Below, one piece after another: positions 38,954 through 50,472 of a stretch of DNA of 64,000 nt; position 1 is the first letter of the stretch, and the number at the start of each line of letters is the position of its first letter. The notes beneath the pieces are model-generated. The model ran no database searches. It was not told the origin of the DNA and saw only the letters and a program-made list of their open reading frames with translations. Source of the DNA: Vibrio penaeicida (GTDB lineage Bacteria > Pseudomonadota > Gammaproteobacteria > Enterobacterales > Vibrionaceae); assembly GCF_002933855.1 (NCBI RefSeq), contig NZ_BFAQ01000015.1:124001-188000 (forward strand), in the 5' to 3' direction. A program made the position numbers and the translations under genes.

Positions 38954-39312
38954 TGAGTCATCCTCAGTGGCTGCAAGTCGCCCCGACTCAGAGCCAACTT
39001 TCTGGGGACTTGGATCGTGAAAGTGTCCCTAGTTTGTGGCAATTTTTGAAGAAACGAAAAACTGACACGACTCAACTAAATATTGACATGAGTGAAGTGA
39101 AACGCGTCGATTCCGCTGGTATGGTGATGCTGATTCACTTAATAGAGCATGCAAAAAAGCAAAACTGTCATATAATGCTCAGTTTCGTGCCTGACCAGCT
39201 GCGCACTTTGTGTCAACTGAGTAATGTCGAAGCAATGCTATTCCCCGAAACTGAAACCGCACAAAAGTCTCAGCTTGAATCATCGGGTGAACGCAATCAC
39301 ATTGAAGTTTAA
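38953..39312 (+). CDS. mlaB: STAS-domain protein MlaB
   Basis: 119 residues. STAS domain with LSGDLDRESVPSLW and the conserved NIDMSEVKRVDSAGMVMLIHL (Thr/Ser of the STAS site in DSAG). Binds and stabilises MlaF. ATG 38953 overlaps the mlaC stop TAA by one base; the in-frame codon at 38857 lies within mlaC. Confidence 0.93.
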   Translation: MSHPQWLQVAPTQSQLSGDLDRESVPSLWQFLKKRKTDTTQLNIDMSEVKRVDSAGMVMLIHLIEHAKKQNCHIMLSFVPDQLRTLCQLSNVEAMLFPETETAQKSQLESSGERNHIEV

Positions 39313-39324
39313 ATAGGATCTACC

Positions 39325-39579
39325 GTGGACAGCGTTGAAGTAAAAAACATTTTAGATCAAGCTCTTAATCTAGAAGAGTTACACGTAAAAGGGGAAGGCA
39401 GCCACTACGAAGTGATCGCTGTAGACCCAAGTTTTGATGGAATGAACCGTGTAAAAAAACAGCAGCTCATCTACGCTCCGCTGATGGAATACATTCAAAG
39501 AAACGATATTCATGCAGTTTCGATTAAGGCTTACACGCCGGAAGAATGGGAACGCGATAAGAAACTGATGTCTCTTTAA
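39325..39579 (+). CDS. ibaG: BolA-family protein IbaG
   Basis: 84 residues, GTG start at 39325 with AGGATCTACC upstream. BolA-like fold: [47 protein letters not shown]. Such proteins bind monothiol glutaredoxin and iron-sulfur clusters; E. coli IbaG is acid-inducible. It lies 12 bp after mlaB and 9 bp before murA, as in E. coli. Confidence 0.93.
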   Translation: MDSVEVKNILDQALNLEELHVKGEGSHYEVIAVDPSFDGMNRVKKQQLIYAPLMEYIQRNDIHAVSIKAYTPEEWERDKKLMSL

Positions 39580-39585
39580 GGTTGA

Positions 39586-40851
<1,266 letters not shown>

Positions 40852-40868
40852 ACTCTAGCTTTGAATCT

Positions 40869-40907
40869 AAAAGCCGGAAACTGTCTATCTCAGGTTTCGG
40901 CTTTTTT
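40869..40907 (+). terminator. Terminator after murA
   Basis: AAAGCCGGAAAC pairs with GTTTCGGCTTT (one bulged G) around a 12-base loop, followed by TTTTTTG. Confidence 0.88.
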
Positions 40908-40986
40908 GTTGCGTATTACCCCGCTTCCGTTTATTTTCCGATCGTATCGTTCAAACGTAAGCTGAATAACTATCAAAGAGAATTTT

Positions 40987-41718
40987 ATGATCGCTTTATT
41001 GCGTCTCATCGCAGTGGCAATATTCGCCATTCTGATGTTTGTATTTGGGTGTGGCTATTGCCTATTGAGCCCAAGAAACCCAAAACACGTCTTTACTTTT
41101 GGCCGTTACTTCGGGCGCATGTCCAGAGTATTCGGCATTAAATTGGATCTCAGGATCCCAGAAGATGCCTATAAGCGTGGTCAGCATATTTACATTGCCA
41201 ATCACCAAAATAACTGGGATATTTTTACTGTTTCTTCTGCCGTGACACCAAATGTGGTCACCGTTGGAAAGAAAAGCCTTGCCTATATGCCATTGTTTGG
41301 CCAACTTTATTGGATCACTGGCAACATCCTAATTGATCGCGCCAATCGCAGCAAAGCCATGGGTACGATTGAACAAGTCGTAGCAAAAATCAAAGGTCGT
41401 GACATATCGGTATGGATGTTCCCTGAAGGTACACGCTCTCGTGGCAGAGGTTTACTTCCGTTCAAAACAGGCGCTTTTCATGCCGCCGTTGGGGCTCAAG
41501 TGCCAATCATTCCAATTGTATGCAGTACTACAGAAGGTAAATTTAAGCTTAATCGCTGGAACAATGGTCATGTCATTGTTGAAATGCTGCCGCCAATCAG
41601 TATTGACGGTTATGGCAAAGAGAATGTCCGTGAATTGGCGAATTTATGCCGTGAACAGATGAAGCAAAAGCTTGAAGAGTTAGACGCAGAAGTAGAGCAA
41701 CTAAATAGCCAAAAATAA
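40987..41718 (+). CDS. plsC: 1-acyl-sn-glycerol-3-phosphate acyltransferase PlsC
   Basis: 243 residues, strong likeness to E. coli PlsC. A membrane-associated N terminus (about 4-28) precedes the acyltransferase motifs NHQNNWD (HX4D, about 76-82), WMFPEGTRSRGRGLLPFKTGAFHAA and PIIP. Acylates lysophosphatidic acid to phosphatidic acid, the branch to all phospholipids. Monocistronic between two terminators. Confidence 0.95.
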   Translation: MIALLRLIAVAIFAILMFVFGCGYCLLSPRNPKHVFTFGRYFGRMSRVFGIKLDLRIPEDAYKRGQHIYIANHQNNWDIFTVSSAVTPNVVTVGKKSLAYMPLFGQLYWITGNILIDRANRSKAMGTIEQVVAKIKGRDISVWMFPEGTRSRGRGLLPFKTGAFHAAVGAQVPIIPIVCSTTEGKFKLNRWNNGHVIVEMLPPISIDGYGKENVRELANLCREQMKQKLEELDAEVEQLNSQK

Positions 41719-41774
41719 TCGATTAAGTCGAGTTGTTCTTTTAGATACTGAAGCTGCAAACGGCTATTCGAATG

Positions 41775-41812
41775 AAAAAAATCCGGTTATCAAAGATAAC
41801 CGGATTTTTTAA
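41775..41812. terminator. Bidirectional terminator between plsC and valS
   Basis: ATCCGGTTATC/GATAACCGGAT stem with AAA loop, flanked by A6 and T6. It serves both convergent genes. Confidence 0.92.
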
Positions 41813-41852
41813 TTTCCATTCCCTTTACCTAAGCAGGAAAAGGGGTTTCACT

Positions 41853-44726
41853 TTAAAGCGCAGCAATCGTTGCTTTTTGCTCTTCAAGCTTCACCAAAGT
41901 GTCTTGGTAGCCTTCAAGTTTTTCCCGCTCTTTCGCAATAACCGCTTCTGGCGCTTTAGCAACAAAACCTTCGTTACCTAGCTTGCCTTCGATGCGCTTG
42001 ATTTCGCCGTGCGTTTTTTTCACTTCTTTATCAAGACGAGCAAGTTCTGCGTCTTTGTCAATAAGACCTGCCATTGGGATCATCAACTCAGACTTGCCAA
42101 CCAGTTTAGTCGCACATGCTGGAGTTTCAGCACCGTCTGCAAGTACAGTCAGGCTCTCTAGCTTCGCAAGAGAGTTCAGAACTACCTTGTTCGCTTCGAT
42201 ACGCTCAGCGTCTTTCTCGTTTGCAACTTTGATCATTACTTCTAGACCTTTGCTAGGTGCAATGTCGTATTCCGCACGTAGGTTACGAATAGCGGTGATA
42301 AACGTCTTCACCCACTCAATATCTTCGACGATCTCCGCATTGAAATTATCTTCGTTAAACTGAGGAAGCGCTTGAGTCATGATAGTCTCGCCCTCAACAC
42401 CCTCTACTAGCGGCTTAACGCTCTGCCAGATAGATTCTGTGATGTAAGGAAGCACTGGATGAGCAAGACGTAACGTCTTCTCTAGAACGGTGATCAGCGT
42501 GTAACGAGTCGCTTGTTGTTGAGCTTCAGTCCCTTTCCAAAGCACAGGCTTAGTTAGCTCTAAGTACCAGTCACAGAATTGGTTCCAGATGAATTCGTAA
42601 AGCGTGTTAGCAGCCATGTCTAGACGATAGTTGTCTAAATGAGCATTAAACTCTTTCGCAGCCACTTCAAACTGAGATTCAATCCACTTGTCTGCTAGAG
42701 AGAATTCCATGTTTACACGATCTTCAACAGACAGTGGCATGCCACAGTCGTGCTCTTCTGTATTCATCAGTACATAACGGCTTGCGTTCCATAGCTTGTT
42801 ACAGAAGTTACGGTAACCTTCTAGACGCTTCATATCCCAGTTGATGTCACGACCTGTTGAAGCCATAGCAGCAAGAGTGAAACGCAGAGCATCGGTGCCG
42901 TATGGTTCGATACCGTTTTCGAATGTTTTACGTGTGTTCTTTTCAATCTTAGCGGCTAGTTTTGGCTGCATCATGTTGCCGCAACGCTTCTCAACCAAAG
43001 ACTCTAAGTCGATGCCGTCAATCATATCGATAGGATCAAGTACATTACCTTTCGACTTAGACATCTTATCGCCGTTCTCATCACGGATAAGACCCGTCAT
43101 GTAAACCGTTTTGAACGGTACCTGCGGTTTGCCATCTTCGTCTTTCACGAAGTGCATGGTCATCATGATCATACGAGCAACCCAGAAGAAGATAATATCG
43201 AAACCAGATACCAGTACTTCAGATGGGTGGAACGTTTTCAAAGCCTCAGTATCTTCCGGCCAGCCTTGTGTACCGAACGTCCAAAGTGCAGAAGAGAACC
43301 ATGTATCGAGTACGTCGTCATCTTGCTTAAGCACAACAACAGGCGCTAGGTTGTTCTTTTCACGAACTTCTTCTTCAGTGCGACCTACGTAAACTTTACC
43401 GTCGTTGTCGTACCATGCTGGGATGCGATGTCCCCACCAAAGTTGACGAGAGATACACCAATCTTGTACGTCACGCATCCACGCAAAGTACATGTTTTCG
43501 TATTGCTTAGGCACGAATTGAATCTGACCATCTTCAACCGCTTTTACTGCTGGTTCCGCAAGAGGGGCAGTACGTACATACCACTGGTCGGTTAACATTG
43601 GTTCGATAACTACGCCACCACGGTCACCGTAAGGGACCGTTAGGTCGTGATCTTTGATTTCATCTAGAAGACCAAGTTCTTCGAATTCAGCAACAATAGC
43701 TTTACGAGCAGTAAAACGCTCCATGCCTTGGTACTTAGCTGGGATTTCTGTCGAGTACACATCACTTTCTTCGCCGTTAGTAGTGAACACTTCAGCAGCA
43801 TCACGGATATCAGCGTTGAACGTTAGGATGTTGATCATTGGCAGGTTGTTTCGCTTACCCACTTCGTAATCGTTAAAATCGTGAGCAGGCGTAATTTTCA
43901 CACAACCTGTGCCTTTTTCCATGTCAGCGTGTTCATCACCTACGATAGGGATAAGACGATTTACAACAGGAAGCAGGATTTCTTTGCCGATAAGATCTTT
44001 GTAGCGTGGATCTTCTGGGTTAACCGCAACCCCTGTATCGCCAAGCATAGTTTCTGGACGAGTAGTCGCAACGACGATGTAGTCTTTGCCGTCAGCAGTT
44101 TTAGCACCGTTCGCTAGCGGGTAACGGAAGTGCCACATGAAACCTTTTTTGTCTTTGTTTTCAACTTCAAGATCAGAAATTGCAGTGTGCAATTTAGGAT
44201 CCCAGTTTACTAGACGCTTGCCACGGTAGATTAAGTCCTCTTCGTATAGACGAACAAACACTTCTTGAGTCGCAGCAGACAAACCGTCATCCATTGTGAA
44301 GCGTTCACGATCCCAATCTACAGATGCACCAAGGCGACGAAGTTGCTGAGTGATCGTGCCACCCGATTCATTTTTCCATTCCCAGATTTTGTCGATGAAA
44401 GCATCACGTCCGTAGTCGTGTTTTGTTTTGCCTTCTTCAGCAGCGATCTTACGCTCTACAACCATCTGAGTTGCGATACCCGCGTGGTCAGTACCAACCT
44501 GCCAAAGGGTGTTTTTCCCCTTCATACGCTCTGCACGAATCAAAGTATCCATGATGGTATCTTGGAATGCGTGGCCCATATGCAGGCTACCCGTGACATT
44601 CGGCGGTGGGATCATAATGCTGTATGAATCTTTGGTCGTGTCACCGTGTGGCTTAAAGTAGCCTTTCTCTTCCCAAGCTTGATACAAAGCTTGTTCAATA
44701 GATGTTGGGTTATATGTCTTTTCCAT
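41853..44726 (-). CDS. valS: Valyl-tRNA synthetase
   Basis: Class I aminoacyl-tRNA synthetase, 957 residues (E. coli 951). HIGH-type signature GSLHMGHAF within [14 protein letters not shown] (about 41-54), KMSKS in [10 protein letters not shown] (about 553-562), and a CP1 editing domain between them. A C-terminal coiled-coil (about 890-957) is typical of ValS. It lies upstream of holC in the wrong transcriptional order for coupling: holC precedes it on the minus strand, as in E. coli pepA-holC-valS. Confidence 0.98.
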   Translation of the reverse strand: MEKTYNPTSIEQALYQAWEEKGYFKPHGDTTKDSYSIMIPPPNVTGSLHMGHAFQDTIMDTLIRAERMKGKNTLWQVGTDHAGIATQMVVERKIAAEEGKTKHDYGRDAFIDKIWEWKNESGGTITQQLRRLGASVDWDRERFTMDDGLSAATQEVFVRLYEEDLIYRGKRLVNWDPKLHTAISDLEVENKDKKGFMWHFRYPLANGAKTADGKDYIVVATTRPETMLGDTGVAVNPEDPRYKDLIGKEILLPVVNRLIPIVGDEHADMEKGTGCVKITPAHDFNDYEVGKRNNLPMINILTFNADIRDAAEVFTTNGEESDVYSTEIPAKYQGMERFTARKAIVAEFEELGLLDEIKDHDLTVPYGDRGGVVIEPMLTDQWYVRTAPLAEPAVKAVEDGQIQFVPKQYENMYFAWMRDVQDWCISRQLWWGHRIPAWYDNDGKVYVGRTEEEVREKNNLAPVVVLKQDDDVLDTWFSSALWTFGTQGWPEDTEALKTFHPSEVLVSGFDIIFFWVARMIMMTMHFVKDEDGKPQVPFKTVYMTGLIRDENGDKMSKSKGNVLDPIDMIDGIDLESLVEKRCGNMMQPKLAAKIEKNTRKTFENGIEPYGTDALRFTLAAMASTGRDINWDMKRLEGYRNFCNKLWNASRYVLMNTEEHDCGMPLSVEDRVNMEFSLADKWIESQFEVAAKEFNAHLDNYRLDMAANTLYEFIWNQFCDWYLELTKPVLWKGTEAQQQATRYTLITVLEKTLRLAHPVLPYITESIWQSVKPLVEGVEGETIMTQALPQFNEDNFNAEIVEDIEWVKTFITAIRNLRAEYDIAPSKGLEVMIKVANEKDAERIEANKVVLNSLAKLESLTVLADGAETPACATKLVGKSELMIPMAGLIDKDAELARLDKEVKKTHGEIKRIEGKLGNEGFVAKAPEAVIAKEREKLEGYQDTLVKLEEQKATIAAL

Positions 44727-44832
44727 AGTGCTCTTAAATGGATACGTTTACGGGTTAATCTTGGTCAAACTTTATAATTGAGAACTCTCAGTACAGTAAG
44801 TACTTGCGAAATCTCTTAACTATAAGGTTTGA

Positions 44833-45282
44833 CTAAGGGTTTTGAATCTCGATAGTTTCCAGCTGATAACCAGCTTGACGGTAAATTTTATACCTTTCTC
44901 GAGCTTGTTGCTTAGCTTTTTCTTCGCAGGGAACGAAGTCTACCACTTGACCAAAGGTTGGGGCAAAAGTTGTCTTGTCATTCGCCATATTTATAACGAG
45001 CTGTCGGTTCCACGCAGGCTTTACATTTGAGTAACCAATTTCGATCCCCGTCCCTGATTTGGGCCCCTCGCCCACCAAGTTATGCGCAACAAACGTTTCA
45101 GGCTCCGCCTGAAAAAGCAGTTCTGCAACCGCTTCTGCACTCTTTTTGTTTTCAGCATTGACGTACACTTTCGCACCCAGTTTGGCAAAATGATGAGCAA
45201 GAAATACAACATACTTGTGAAACCCCAACTCTTCAGACTGAGGGCTACTTTCTTTGATCAAATAAAATGTTGCTGTTGCCAT
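44833..45282 (-). CDS. holC: DNA polymerase III chi subunit HolC
   Basis: 149 residues. It begins MATATFYLIKE and contains YVNAENKKSAEAVAELLF and VDFVPCEEKAKQQARERYKIYR, typical of the chi subunit, which binds SSB and the psi subunit in the clamp-loader complex. The family usually starts with M-x-x-ATFYLI, as here. Between pepA and valS, as in E. coli. Confidence 0.95.
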   Translation of the reverse strand: MATATFYLIKESSPQSEELGFHKYVVFLAHHFAKLGAKVYVNAENKKSAEAVAELLFQAEPETFVAHNLVGEGPKSGTGIEIGYSNVKPAWNRQLVINMANDKTTFAPTFGQVVDFVPCEEKAKQQARERYKIYRQAGYQLETIEIQNP

Positions 45283-45334
45283 TTGCTATCACAACTCATT
45301 TAAAACGCGGTATGTGGTTCAAAAGGAACCTTCT

Positions 45335-45382
45335 GTTAAAAAGCTAAACGCAGTTAAAAAGCTAAATACAATTAAAAAGAAA
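45335..45382. repeat. 18-bp tandem repeat after pepA (2.5 copies)
   Basis: GTTAAAAAGCTAAACGCA (45335-45352), GTTAAAAAGCTAAATACA (45353-45370) and a partial ATTAAAAAGAAA (45371-45382). It lies between the pepA terminator and holC. Confidence 0.65.
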
Positions 45383-45402
45383 GGGCCTTTCGGCCCTTTC
45401 TA
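45374..45402 (-). terminator. Terminator after pepA
   Basis: Perfect 10-bp stem AGAAAGGGCC/GGCCCTTTCT with a 4-base loop, followed on the minus strand by TTTTAATT. Partial read-through into holC is possible. Confidence 0.88.
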
Positions 45403-45414
45403 AAATTTGAAGAT

Positions 45415-46926
45415 TTACTCTTCAGTATCCTGGCCGCTTCGGTTCAGAAGGAATTGGACCAGCATTGAGACGGGACGACCAGTCGAGCCTTTGTCTTTAC
45501 CGCCAGATCGCCAAGCCGTACCTGCTATATCAAGGTGCGCCCAGTTGTATTTCTTAGTGAAGCGAGACAAGAAACAACCCGCAGTAATCGTACCGGCTGA
45601 TTTGCCACCAATATTTGCCATATCAGCAAACGGGCTAGCAATTTGTTCTTGGTACTCTTCACCCATAGGCAAACGCCATGCACGATCACCAGCTTGCTCA
45701 GAAGCATTGATCAATTCATGAGAAAGTGGGTTATGGTTCGAAATTACGCCGCTAATGTGATGGCCCAATGCGACAACACATGCGCCCGTCAACGTCGCTA
45801 CATCAACCACACATTCTGGTTCAAAACGCTCTACATACGTTAGTGCATCACAAAGAACCAAACGCCCTTCCGCATCGGTGTTCAATACTTCAACCGTTTG
45901 ACCTGACATCGTCGTTAAGATGTCGCCAGGACGGTAAGCATTGCTACCAGGCATGTTCTCACAACCAGCTAGGATACCAACAACATTAATTGGAAGGTTT
46001 AACTTTGCGAGAGCCTTCATCGTACCGAATACAGATGCAGCACCACACATGTCGTACTTCATTTCATCCATGCCTGCGCCCGGCTTCAATGAAATACCAC
46101 CTGAATCAAACGTCAGCCCCTTACCGACCAATACAATTGGCTTGGTGTCAGGATCTGGTGCGCCTTTGTATTCCATAATGGACATAAGAGATTCGTTGTG
46201 AGAACCACGACCAACAGCTAGGTAAGAAGTCATACCCAGCTTTTCCATCTCTTCTTCACCAATGATCTTGGTCGTTACCGTTTCATGCTCATCAGCTAAA
46301 CGGCGAGCTTGAGATGCAAGATACGCAGGATTCGCTACGTTTGGCGGCATGTTGCCCAGATCTTTCGACGCTTTCACGCCTGACGCGACGGCTAAACCAT
46401 GGCTGATCGCTTTTTCGCCTAAATTCAATTCGCGACGAGTTGGTACGTTGAATACGAGCTTACGCAAAGGGCGACGAGTTTCTGGTTTCGTGCTTTTGAA
46501 TTGATCAAACGTGTACAAGCCATCTTTCGTTGACTCAACGGCTTGACGAACTTTCCAGTAAGTATCTCTACCTTTAACGTGCAATTCTGTTAGGAAGCAA
46601 ACTGCCTCCATTGAGCCTGTCTCATTAAGTGTGCTGATGGTTTTCTGAATAATTTCTTTGTATTGGCGCTCACCAAGCTCACGCTCTTTACCACAGCCTA
46701 CGAGTAGAACGCGCTCAGACAAAACTCCAGGTACTTGATGCAGAAGTAGCATCTGCCCTGGTTTTCCTTCCAAGTCACCGCGTCGTAATAGTGAACTGAT
46801 GTAGCCATCACTAATTTTATCGAGCTGCTCCGCTACTGGAGAAAGACGGCGAGGCTCAAAAACACCAACAACGATACATGCGCTGCGCTGTTTCTCAGGG
46901 CTGCCACTTTTTACACTGAACTCCAT
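45415..46926 (-). CDS. pepA: Leucyl aminopeptidase / cytosol aminopeptidase PepA
   Basis: 503 residues, exactly the E. coli length and near-identical at the start ([25 protein letters not shown]). M17 signature [10 protein letters not shown], with metal-binding residues also in [11 protein letters not shown] and MKYDMCGAA. In E. coli PepA also binds DNA at carAB and at cer during site-specific recombination. ATG 46926 is chosen; 35 more in-frame residues upstream lie in the intergenic region and are not family-like. Divergent from lptF. Confidence 0.98.
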   Translation of the reverse strand: MEFSVKSGSPEKQRSACIVVGVFEPRRLSPVAEQLDKISDGYISSLLRRGDLEGKPGQMLLLHQVPGVLSERVLLVGCGKERELGERQYKEIIQKTISTLNETGSMEAVCFLTELHVKGRDTYWKVRQAVESTKDGLYTFDQFKSTKPETRRPLRKLVFNVPTRRELNLGEKAISHGLAVASGVKASKDLGNMPPNVANPAYLASQARRLADEHETVTTKIIGEEEMEKLGMTSYLAVGRGSHNESLMSIMEYKGAPDPDTKPIVLVGKGLTFDSGGISLKPGAGMDEMKYDMCGAASVFGTMKALAKLNLPINVVGILAGCENMPGSNAYRPGDILTTMSGQTVEVLNTDAEGRLVLCDALTYVERFEPECVVDVATLTGACVVALGHHISGVISNHNPLSHELINASEQAGDRAWRLPMGEEYQEQIASPFADMANIGGKSAGTITAGCFLSRFTKKYNWAHLDIAGTAWRSGGKDKGSTGRPVSMLVQFLLNRSGQDTEE

Positions 46927-47117
46927 GCGTACTCCTACATCCTGAAGACAAACTGAACTAAATGTTAGATAATGGTCGCTTAGCTTAAAATATTCACGTT
47001 GGAACGCTAAGCCCATTATGTTGACTAACAATTAGCCAAAGATTTAAAAATAAAAGATTCAACGAGAAATTATAGTGATTCAATTAAAAAAACAAGTTTT
47101 CTATAGGTGATTTCAGC

Positions 47118-48215
47118 GTGATTATTGTTAGATATTTGATCCGCGAGACAATCAAGACTCAATTTGCGGTATTTTTAGTCCTGTTTTTGATCTTTCTTAG
47201 CCAAGAATTCATTCGAGTACTGTCTAACGCCTCTGATGGCGATGTGCCCGCTCGTTTGATCTTAACGCTGGTCGGTTTGAACATGCCCACTATGGGAATG
47301 TTAATGCTACCTTTAAGTTTATATCTTGGGATCTTACTGACTTTCGGGCGGTTGTACGCCGAAAGTGAGATTACCGTAATGAACGCGACCGGAATCGGGA
47401 ATAAATTCTTGATTCAAGCGGCACTGAGCTTAGCGGTAATCACAGGAGCTTTAGCTGCATTTAACTCTTTGTGGTTATCCTCTTGGAGTCAGCAACAAAT
47501 TACCCAAATATTCTCGGAAATCGAATCAGATAACAGTATCGACCTGCTGCAAAAAGGGCAATTTCAAGCCTCTCCTGACGGATCTGCCGTCGTCTTTGTC
47601 GATGATATTGAAAATAAAGAGTTAAAAAACGTCTTTATAGCTCAGCTAATACCGAGAGACTCTATCCGCCCAAGTGTCATGTTTGCAGACACAGGAAAGA
47701 TGCAAGAGCTATCTGATGGTCGCCAAGTTCTTACACTTTATGATGGTAAAAGATACGAAGGCATTCCGACTCGCCTCGATTATATGATAACCGATTACAA
47801 AGAGTATGAAGCCTTAATAGGACAAAGAGCGGCTACGCAACGTTCATTAAGCTTAATGGCCACGCCAACGCTTGATCTTATCAACTCAGACGACAAACGA
47901 TCTCAAGCCGAACTTCAATGGCGAATTTCTCTTATCGTTTGTATTCCCCTGCTTACAATGATTGTTATTCCGCTTTCCGCGGTAAACCCTCGCCAAGGTC
48001 GTTTTGCGAAAATGGCACCAGCGGTACTCATTTACCTTACTTACTTCCTGCTGCTGAGTTCCGGAAAATCAGCCATTGAAGAAGGCAGTTTACCGGCGTC
48101 AATTGGGCTGTGGTCAATCAATGGTGTAACACTTCTTTTGGGTATATTACTCAATAGTATGGACAGTACTTTCGTGCGACAGTTAAAAGAAAATTTCAGA
48201 AGAAAGGTGGCGTAA
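47118..48215 (+). CDS. lptF: LPS export ABC transporter permease LptF
   Basis: 365 residues, YjgP/YjgQ family. Six membrane segments: three near the N terminus (about 13-33, 55-75, 100-122) and three at the C terminus (about 273-360). A periplasmic jellyroll between them contacts LptC. Starts GTG 47118. Works with LptG and LptB; the other lpt genes are at 31.7-33.4 kb. Divergent from pepA. Confidence 0.95.
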   Translation: MIIVRYLIRETIKTQFAVFLVLFLIFLSQEFIRVLSNASDGDVPARLILTLVGLNMPTMGMLMLPLSLYLGILLTFGRLYAESEITVMNATGIGNKFLIQAALSLAVITGALAAFNSLWLSSWSQQQITQIFSEIESDNSIDLLQKGQFQASPDGSAVVFVDDIENKELKNVFIAQLIPRDSIRPSVMFADTGKMQELSDGRQVLTLYDGKRYEGIPTRLDYMITDYKEYEALIGQRAATQRSLSLMATPTLDLINSDDKRSQAELQWRISLIVCIPLLTMIVIPLSAVNPRQGRFAKMAPAVLIYLTYFLLLSSGKSAIEEGSLPASIGLWSINGVTLLLGILLNSMDSTFVRQLKENFRRKVA

Positions 48216-48218
48216 AGC

Positions 48219-49289
48219 GTGTTTAAGATCCTCGATTGGTACATTGGCCGAACTATCATCTCGACCACCGCTTTAACTCTGACGACTTTGGTCGGTTTAT
48301 CCGCCATCATCAAATATGTTGAACAGCTTAGGGCTGTCGGCGAAGGCAGCTACGATGCATTACTCGCTTTCTATTATGTAATGTTGGCTCTACCTCGTGA
48401 TGTGGAATTGTTTTTTCCGATGGCCGTATTACTGGGTGCTCTGATTGGTCTTGGAATGTTAGCGGCAAGTTCCGAATTAGTAGTCATGCAGGCATCTGGT
48501 TACTCTAAGCTAGATATCGGTTTCTCGGTACTTAAAACAGCCATTCCTATCATGGTCATTGTAATGATGCTTGGTGAATGGGGCGCCCCTGCCACCCAAA
48601 AAATGGCGAGAGAATTACGGACATTCGCGGTATCAGGGGGTAACATCGTGTCTGTACGAAGTGGTGTATGGGCAAAAGATGGCGGTAACTTCATCTATGT
48701 AGGGCGAGTAAATGGGGAGCAATTGCAAGGTGTTAACGTTTGGTTCTTTGATGAAGATAAGAAATTAGCTCACACCATGTTTGCAAAGGAAGCCAACTAC
48801 GCCTCAGATCGTACTTGGGAGGTAAAAGATGTCATAAAAACCAGCTTTGATAATGACGTTGAAATATCAAAAGAAAAAATTGCACTGCAAAGTTGGACAA
48901 CCACATTAACCCCAGACAAGCTAGCCGTTGTAACCGTTCAACCTGAAGAACTGCCCCTAACGGAACTTTGGAGCTACGTAACCTACCTAAAAGATTCAGA
49001 GCAGGATGCAAGCCGCTATGATTTGGCTTTCTGGCGTAAAGCCACTCAGCCCATATCGGTCGGAGTCATGATGTTTGTGGCCATGTCCTTTGTGTTTGGT
49101 CCACTTCGAAGCGTGACCATGGGGGCAAGAATTCTTTCTGGTGTTATTGCGGGATTTGGTTTCTACATTTTTGCCGAAACCTTCAGTAACGTCAGTTTAC
49201 TCTATAAGCTCCCAGCCCCTGTGGGTGCACTGGTTCCCAGTATCGTATTTATGAGTATCGCTATTTTATTGATGCGGCGAAAAGTGTGA
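48219..49289 (+). CDS. lptG: LPS export ABC transporter permease LptG
   Basis: 356 residues, same family as LptF with six membrane segments and a central periplasmic domain (about 125-265). Starts GTG 48219, 3 bp after the lptF stop, preceded by an AGAAAGGTGG-type site inside lptF. Characteristic: RDVELFFPMAVLLGALIGLG and ASSELVVMQASGYS. Confidence 0.95.
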   Translation: MFKILDWYIGRTIISTTALTLTTLVGLSAIIKYVEQLRAVGEGSYDALLAFYYVMLALPRDVELFFPMAVLLGALIGLGMLAASSELVVMQASGYSKLDIGFSVLKTAIPIMVIVMMLGEWGAPATQKMARELRTFAVSGGNIVSVRSGVWAKDGGNFIYVGRVNGEQLQGVNVWFFDEDKKLAHTMFAKEANYASDRTWEVKDVIKTSFDNDVEISKEKIALQSWTTTLTPDKLAVVTVQPEELPLTELWSYVTYLKDSEQDASRYDLAFWRKATQPISVGVMMFVAMSFVFGPLRSVTMGARILSGVIAGFGFYIFAETFSNVSLLYKLPAPVGALVPSIVFMSIAILLMRRKV

Positions 49290-49305
49290 GCACTCCCCAA
49301 CAATA

Positions 49306-49330
49306 GAAAAGGAGGGCACCCTCCTTTTCA
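49306..49330. terminator. Bidirectional terminator between lptG and the RDD gene
   Basis: GAAAAGGAGG/CCTCCTTTTC stem, 4-base loop, between convergent genes. Confidence 0.82.
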
Positions 49331-49357
49331 AATTACTTTGAGCAAACGTGCTTTGAG

Positions 49358-49828
49358 TTAATTTGCTTTCGGCAGAACAACCACTTGTGTTTTTGCCCAA
49401 ATGTCATGAAAGGCACGCTTCTTGGGATCAAATGGTACCGTAAGGTTTGCTAAGCCAAAACCAGAGGTTGCGACTCGGATGAGCGCTTGAGTCAACGAGA
49501 TGGATGAACCATCTTCGTTTTGCACACGTAGCTTCCATGCTCGCATACCTAAAGTCTGTCCCGCTTTTGTCCAGAAGAATACAATAAACCCAATCCAAAC
49601 TGCCGCGAGATACGCCGTGTACATAGCACTCCATACAGGGTGGTTGGTTAGAAAATCGCTGGCGTCGGCATAGCTTCCATAACTCATCAAACCTGCCGCG
49701 TGAAAGGCAAAGAGAATCGCAATTACTAGCCCCCCAGCCATCATTTCTATGGCGAGTATAATAAGGGCGTCGTACATCAGTGCGCCTAGCCTTCGAAGCA
49801 ATCCTGCAGGTTTCGTTTGAAAAGACAT
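49358..49828 (-). CDS. RDD-family membrane protein
   Basis: 156 residues. RDD domain with three hydrophobic segments (about 22-45, 75-100 and a weaker one near the C terminus), the LRRLGALMYDALIIL opening and the conserved GQTLGMRAWKLRV motif. The family name refers to Arg-Asp-Asp residues. Some RDD proteins have been linked to Na+ export, but most have no known function. ATG 49828 (MSFQTKPAG) is chosen over a codon at 49837. Confidence 0.85.
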   Translation of the reverse strand: MSFQTKPAGLLRRLGALMYDALIILAIEMMAGGLVIAILFAFHAAGLMSYGSYADASDFLTNHPVWSAMYTAYLAAVWIGFIVFFWTKAGQTLGMRAWKLRVQNEDGSSISLTQALIRVATSGFGLANLTVPFDPKKRAFHDIWAKTQVVVLPKAN

Positions 49829-49961
49829 AGTTCTCACATGGGTAATCGTTGGAAAGCGACAGAATATAAACTAGTACCAGAATTTGGAAGTGACTTAGCG
49901 CACAGCACGAGCACTTGTGTTGAAATAATCGCCAAACGAATGGTTTTTAAAGATTTAACTC

Positions 49962-49989
49962 TTGCACCCGCTTAAGTCATCCGTATAAT
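49962..49989 (+). promoter_or_regulatory. Sigma-70 promoter of tRNA-Leu
   Basis: TTGCAC (49962-49967), 16-bp spacer, TATAAT (49984-49989). The -10 is perfect and the tRNA begins 33 bp further on. Confidence 0.75.
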
Positions 49990-50021
49990 GCCAATCATCG
50001 AAAGGGCAATAGCCCAGAGAT

Positions 50022-50106
50022 GCCGGTGTGGTGAAATTGGTATACACGACGGATTCAAAATCCGTTGCCTTCGGGCGTGGCGGTTCAAGTCCGCCCACCG
50101 GTACCA
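50022..50106 (+). tRNA. leuX: tRNA-Leu (CAA anticodon)
   Basis: 85 bases including an encoded CCA. The acceptor stem GCCGGTG pairs with CACCGGT (first pair G-U), followed by ACCA. The D-loop is GAAATTGGTA-like. The anticodon stem ACGGA/TCCGT encloses loop TTCAAAA, so the anticodon is CAA (reads UUG). A long variable arm (TTGCCTTCGGGCGT) is typical of a class II tRNA. T arm GGCGG-TTCAAGT-CCGCC. In E. coli leuX has the same anticodon and also lies downstream of pepA-lptF-lptG, where it is a known integration hotspot. Confidence 0.96.
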
Positions 50107-50267
50107 TTATTTAGAAAGGTCGCTATTTTTAGCGACCTTTTGTCGTTTTAGACTCTCAAAAAATTCGGCGTGACGTCAGGGATGCCTGTCCAATCAATCC
50201 GCCTCACGATACCACTATTCAGAAGCCACAATTTTAACGATCTTTCGTCGTTTTAGACTCTCAAAAA
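50085..50267 (+). repeat. Degenerate duplication of the tRNA-Leu 3' end and terminator region
   Basis: The stretch 50085-50162 (tRNA T arm to downstream) recurs in degenerate form at 50194-50267. The last 21 bases are identical (GTCGTTTTAGACTCTCAAA...; 50142-50162 and 50247-50267). The start of the copy resembles the tRNA 3' end: TCAA-TCCGCC-ACGATACCA against TCAAGTCCGCC-ACCGGTACCA. It looks like the trace of an integration/excision event or an eroded second tRNA gene. Confidence 0.6.
50115..50144 (+). terminator. Terminator of the tRNA-Leu gene
   Basis: AAAGGTCGCTA/TAGCGACCTTT stem with TTTT loop, 9 bp after the tRNA. Confidence 0.85.
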
Positions 50268-50472
50268 CACCCACTCATTGAATTCTCTTCAAACAGCTAC
50301 CGAGTAATATCCCACCTATCCCCGCTCAAGAAAATTAGCTTGTTATCAATTACCTGAATTATTTTAGTTACTCGCAAATATGGCAATAACTGAGCCACAA
50401 TCCACATGTATTAATCACATAAGTGCATAATACCCATCTTTCAAAATTGCTGATGATGGTTGTAGGGGAAAC
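50145..50472 (+). other. Gap between tRNA-Leu and the restriction gene
   Basis: 328 bp with the degenerate copy described above and A+T-rich sequence that should carry the promoter of the nuclease gene (CATAAT at 50426 is a weak candidate). AGGGGAA at 50464 is a good ribosome-binding site. I see no gene or integrase. Confidence 0.4.

Noticed and set aside
45335..45382. Start of a CRISPR array
   Set aside because: Tandem units adjoin without spacers and there are only 2.5 copies; no cas genes in the window.
46927..47031. N-terminal extension of pepA by 35 residues
   Set aside because: The family starts at [12 protein letters not shown], and the extension lies in the intergenic promoter region.
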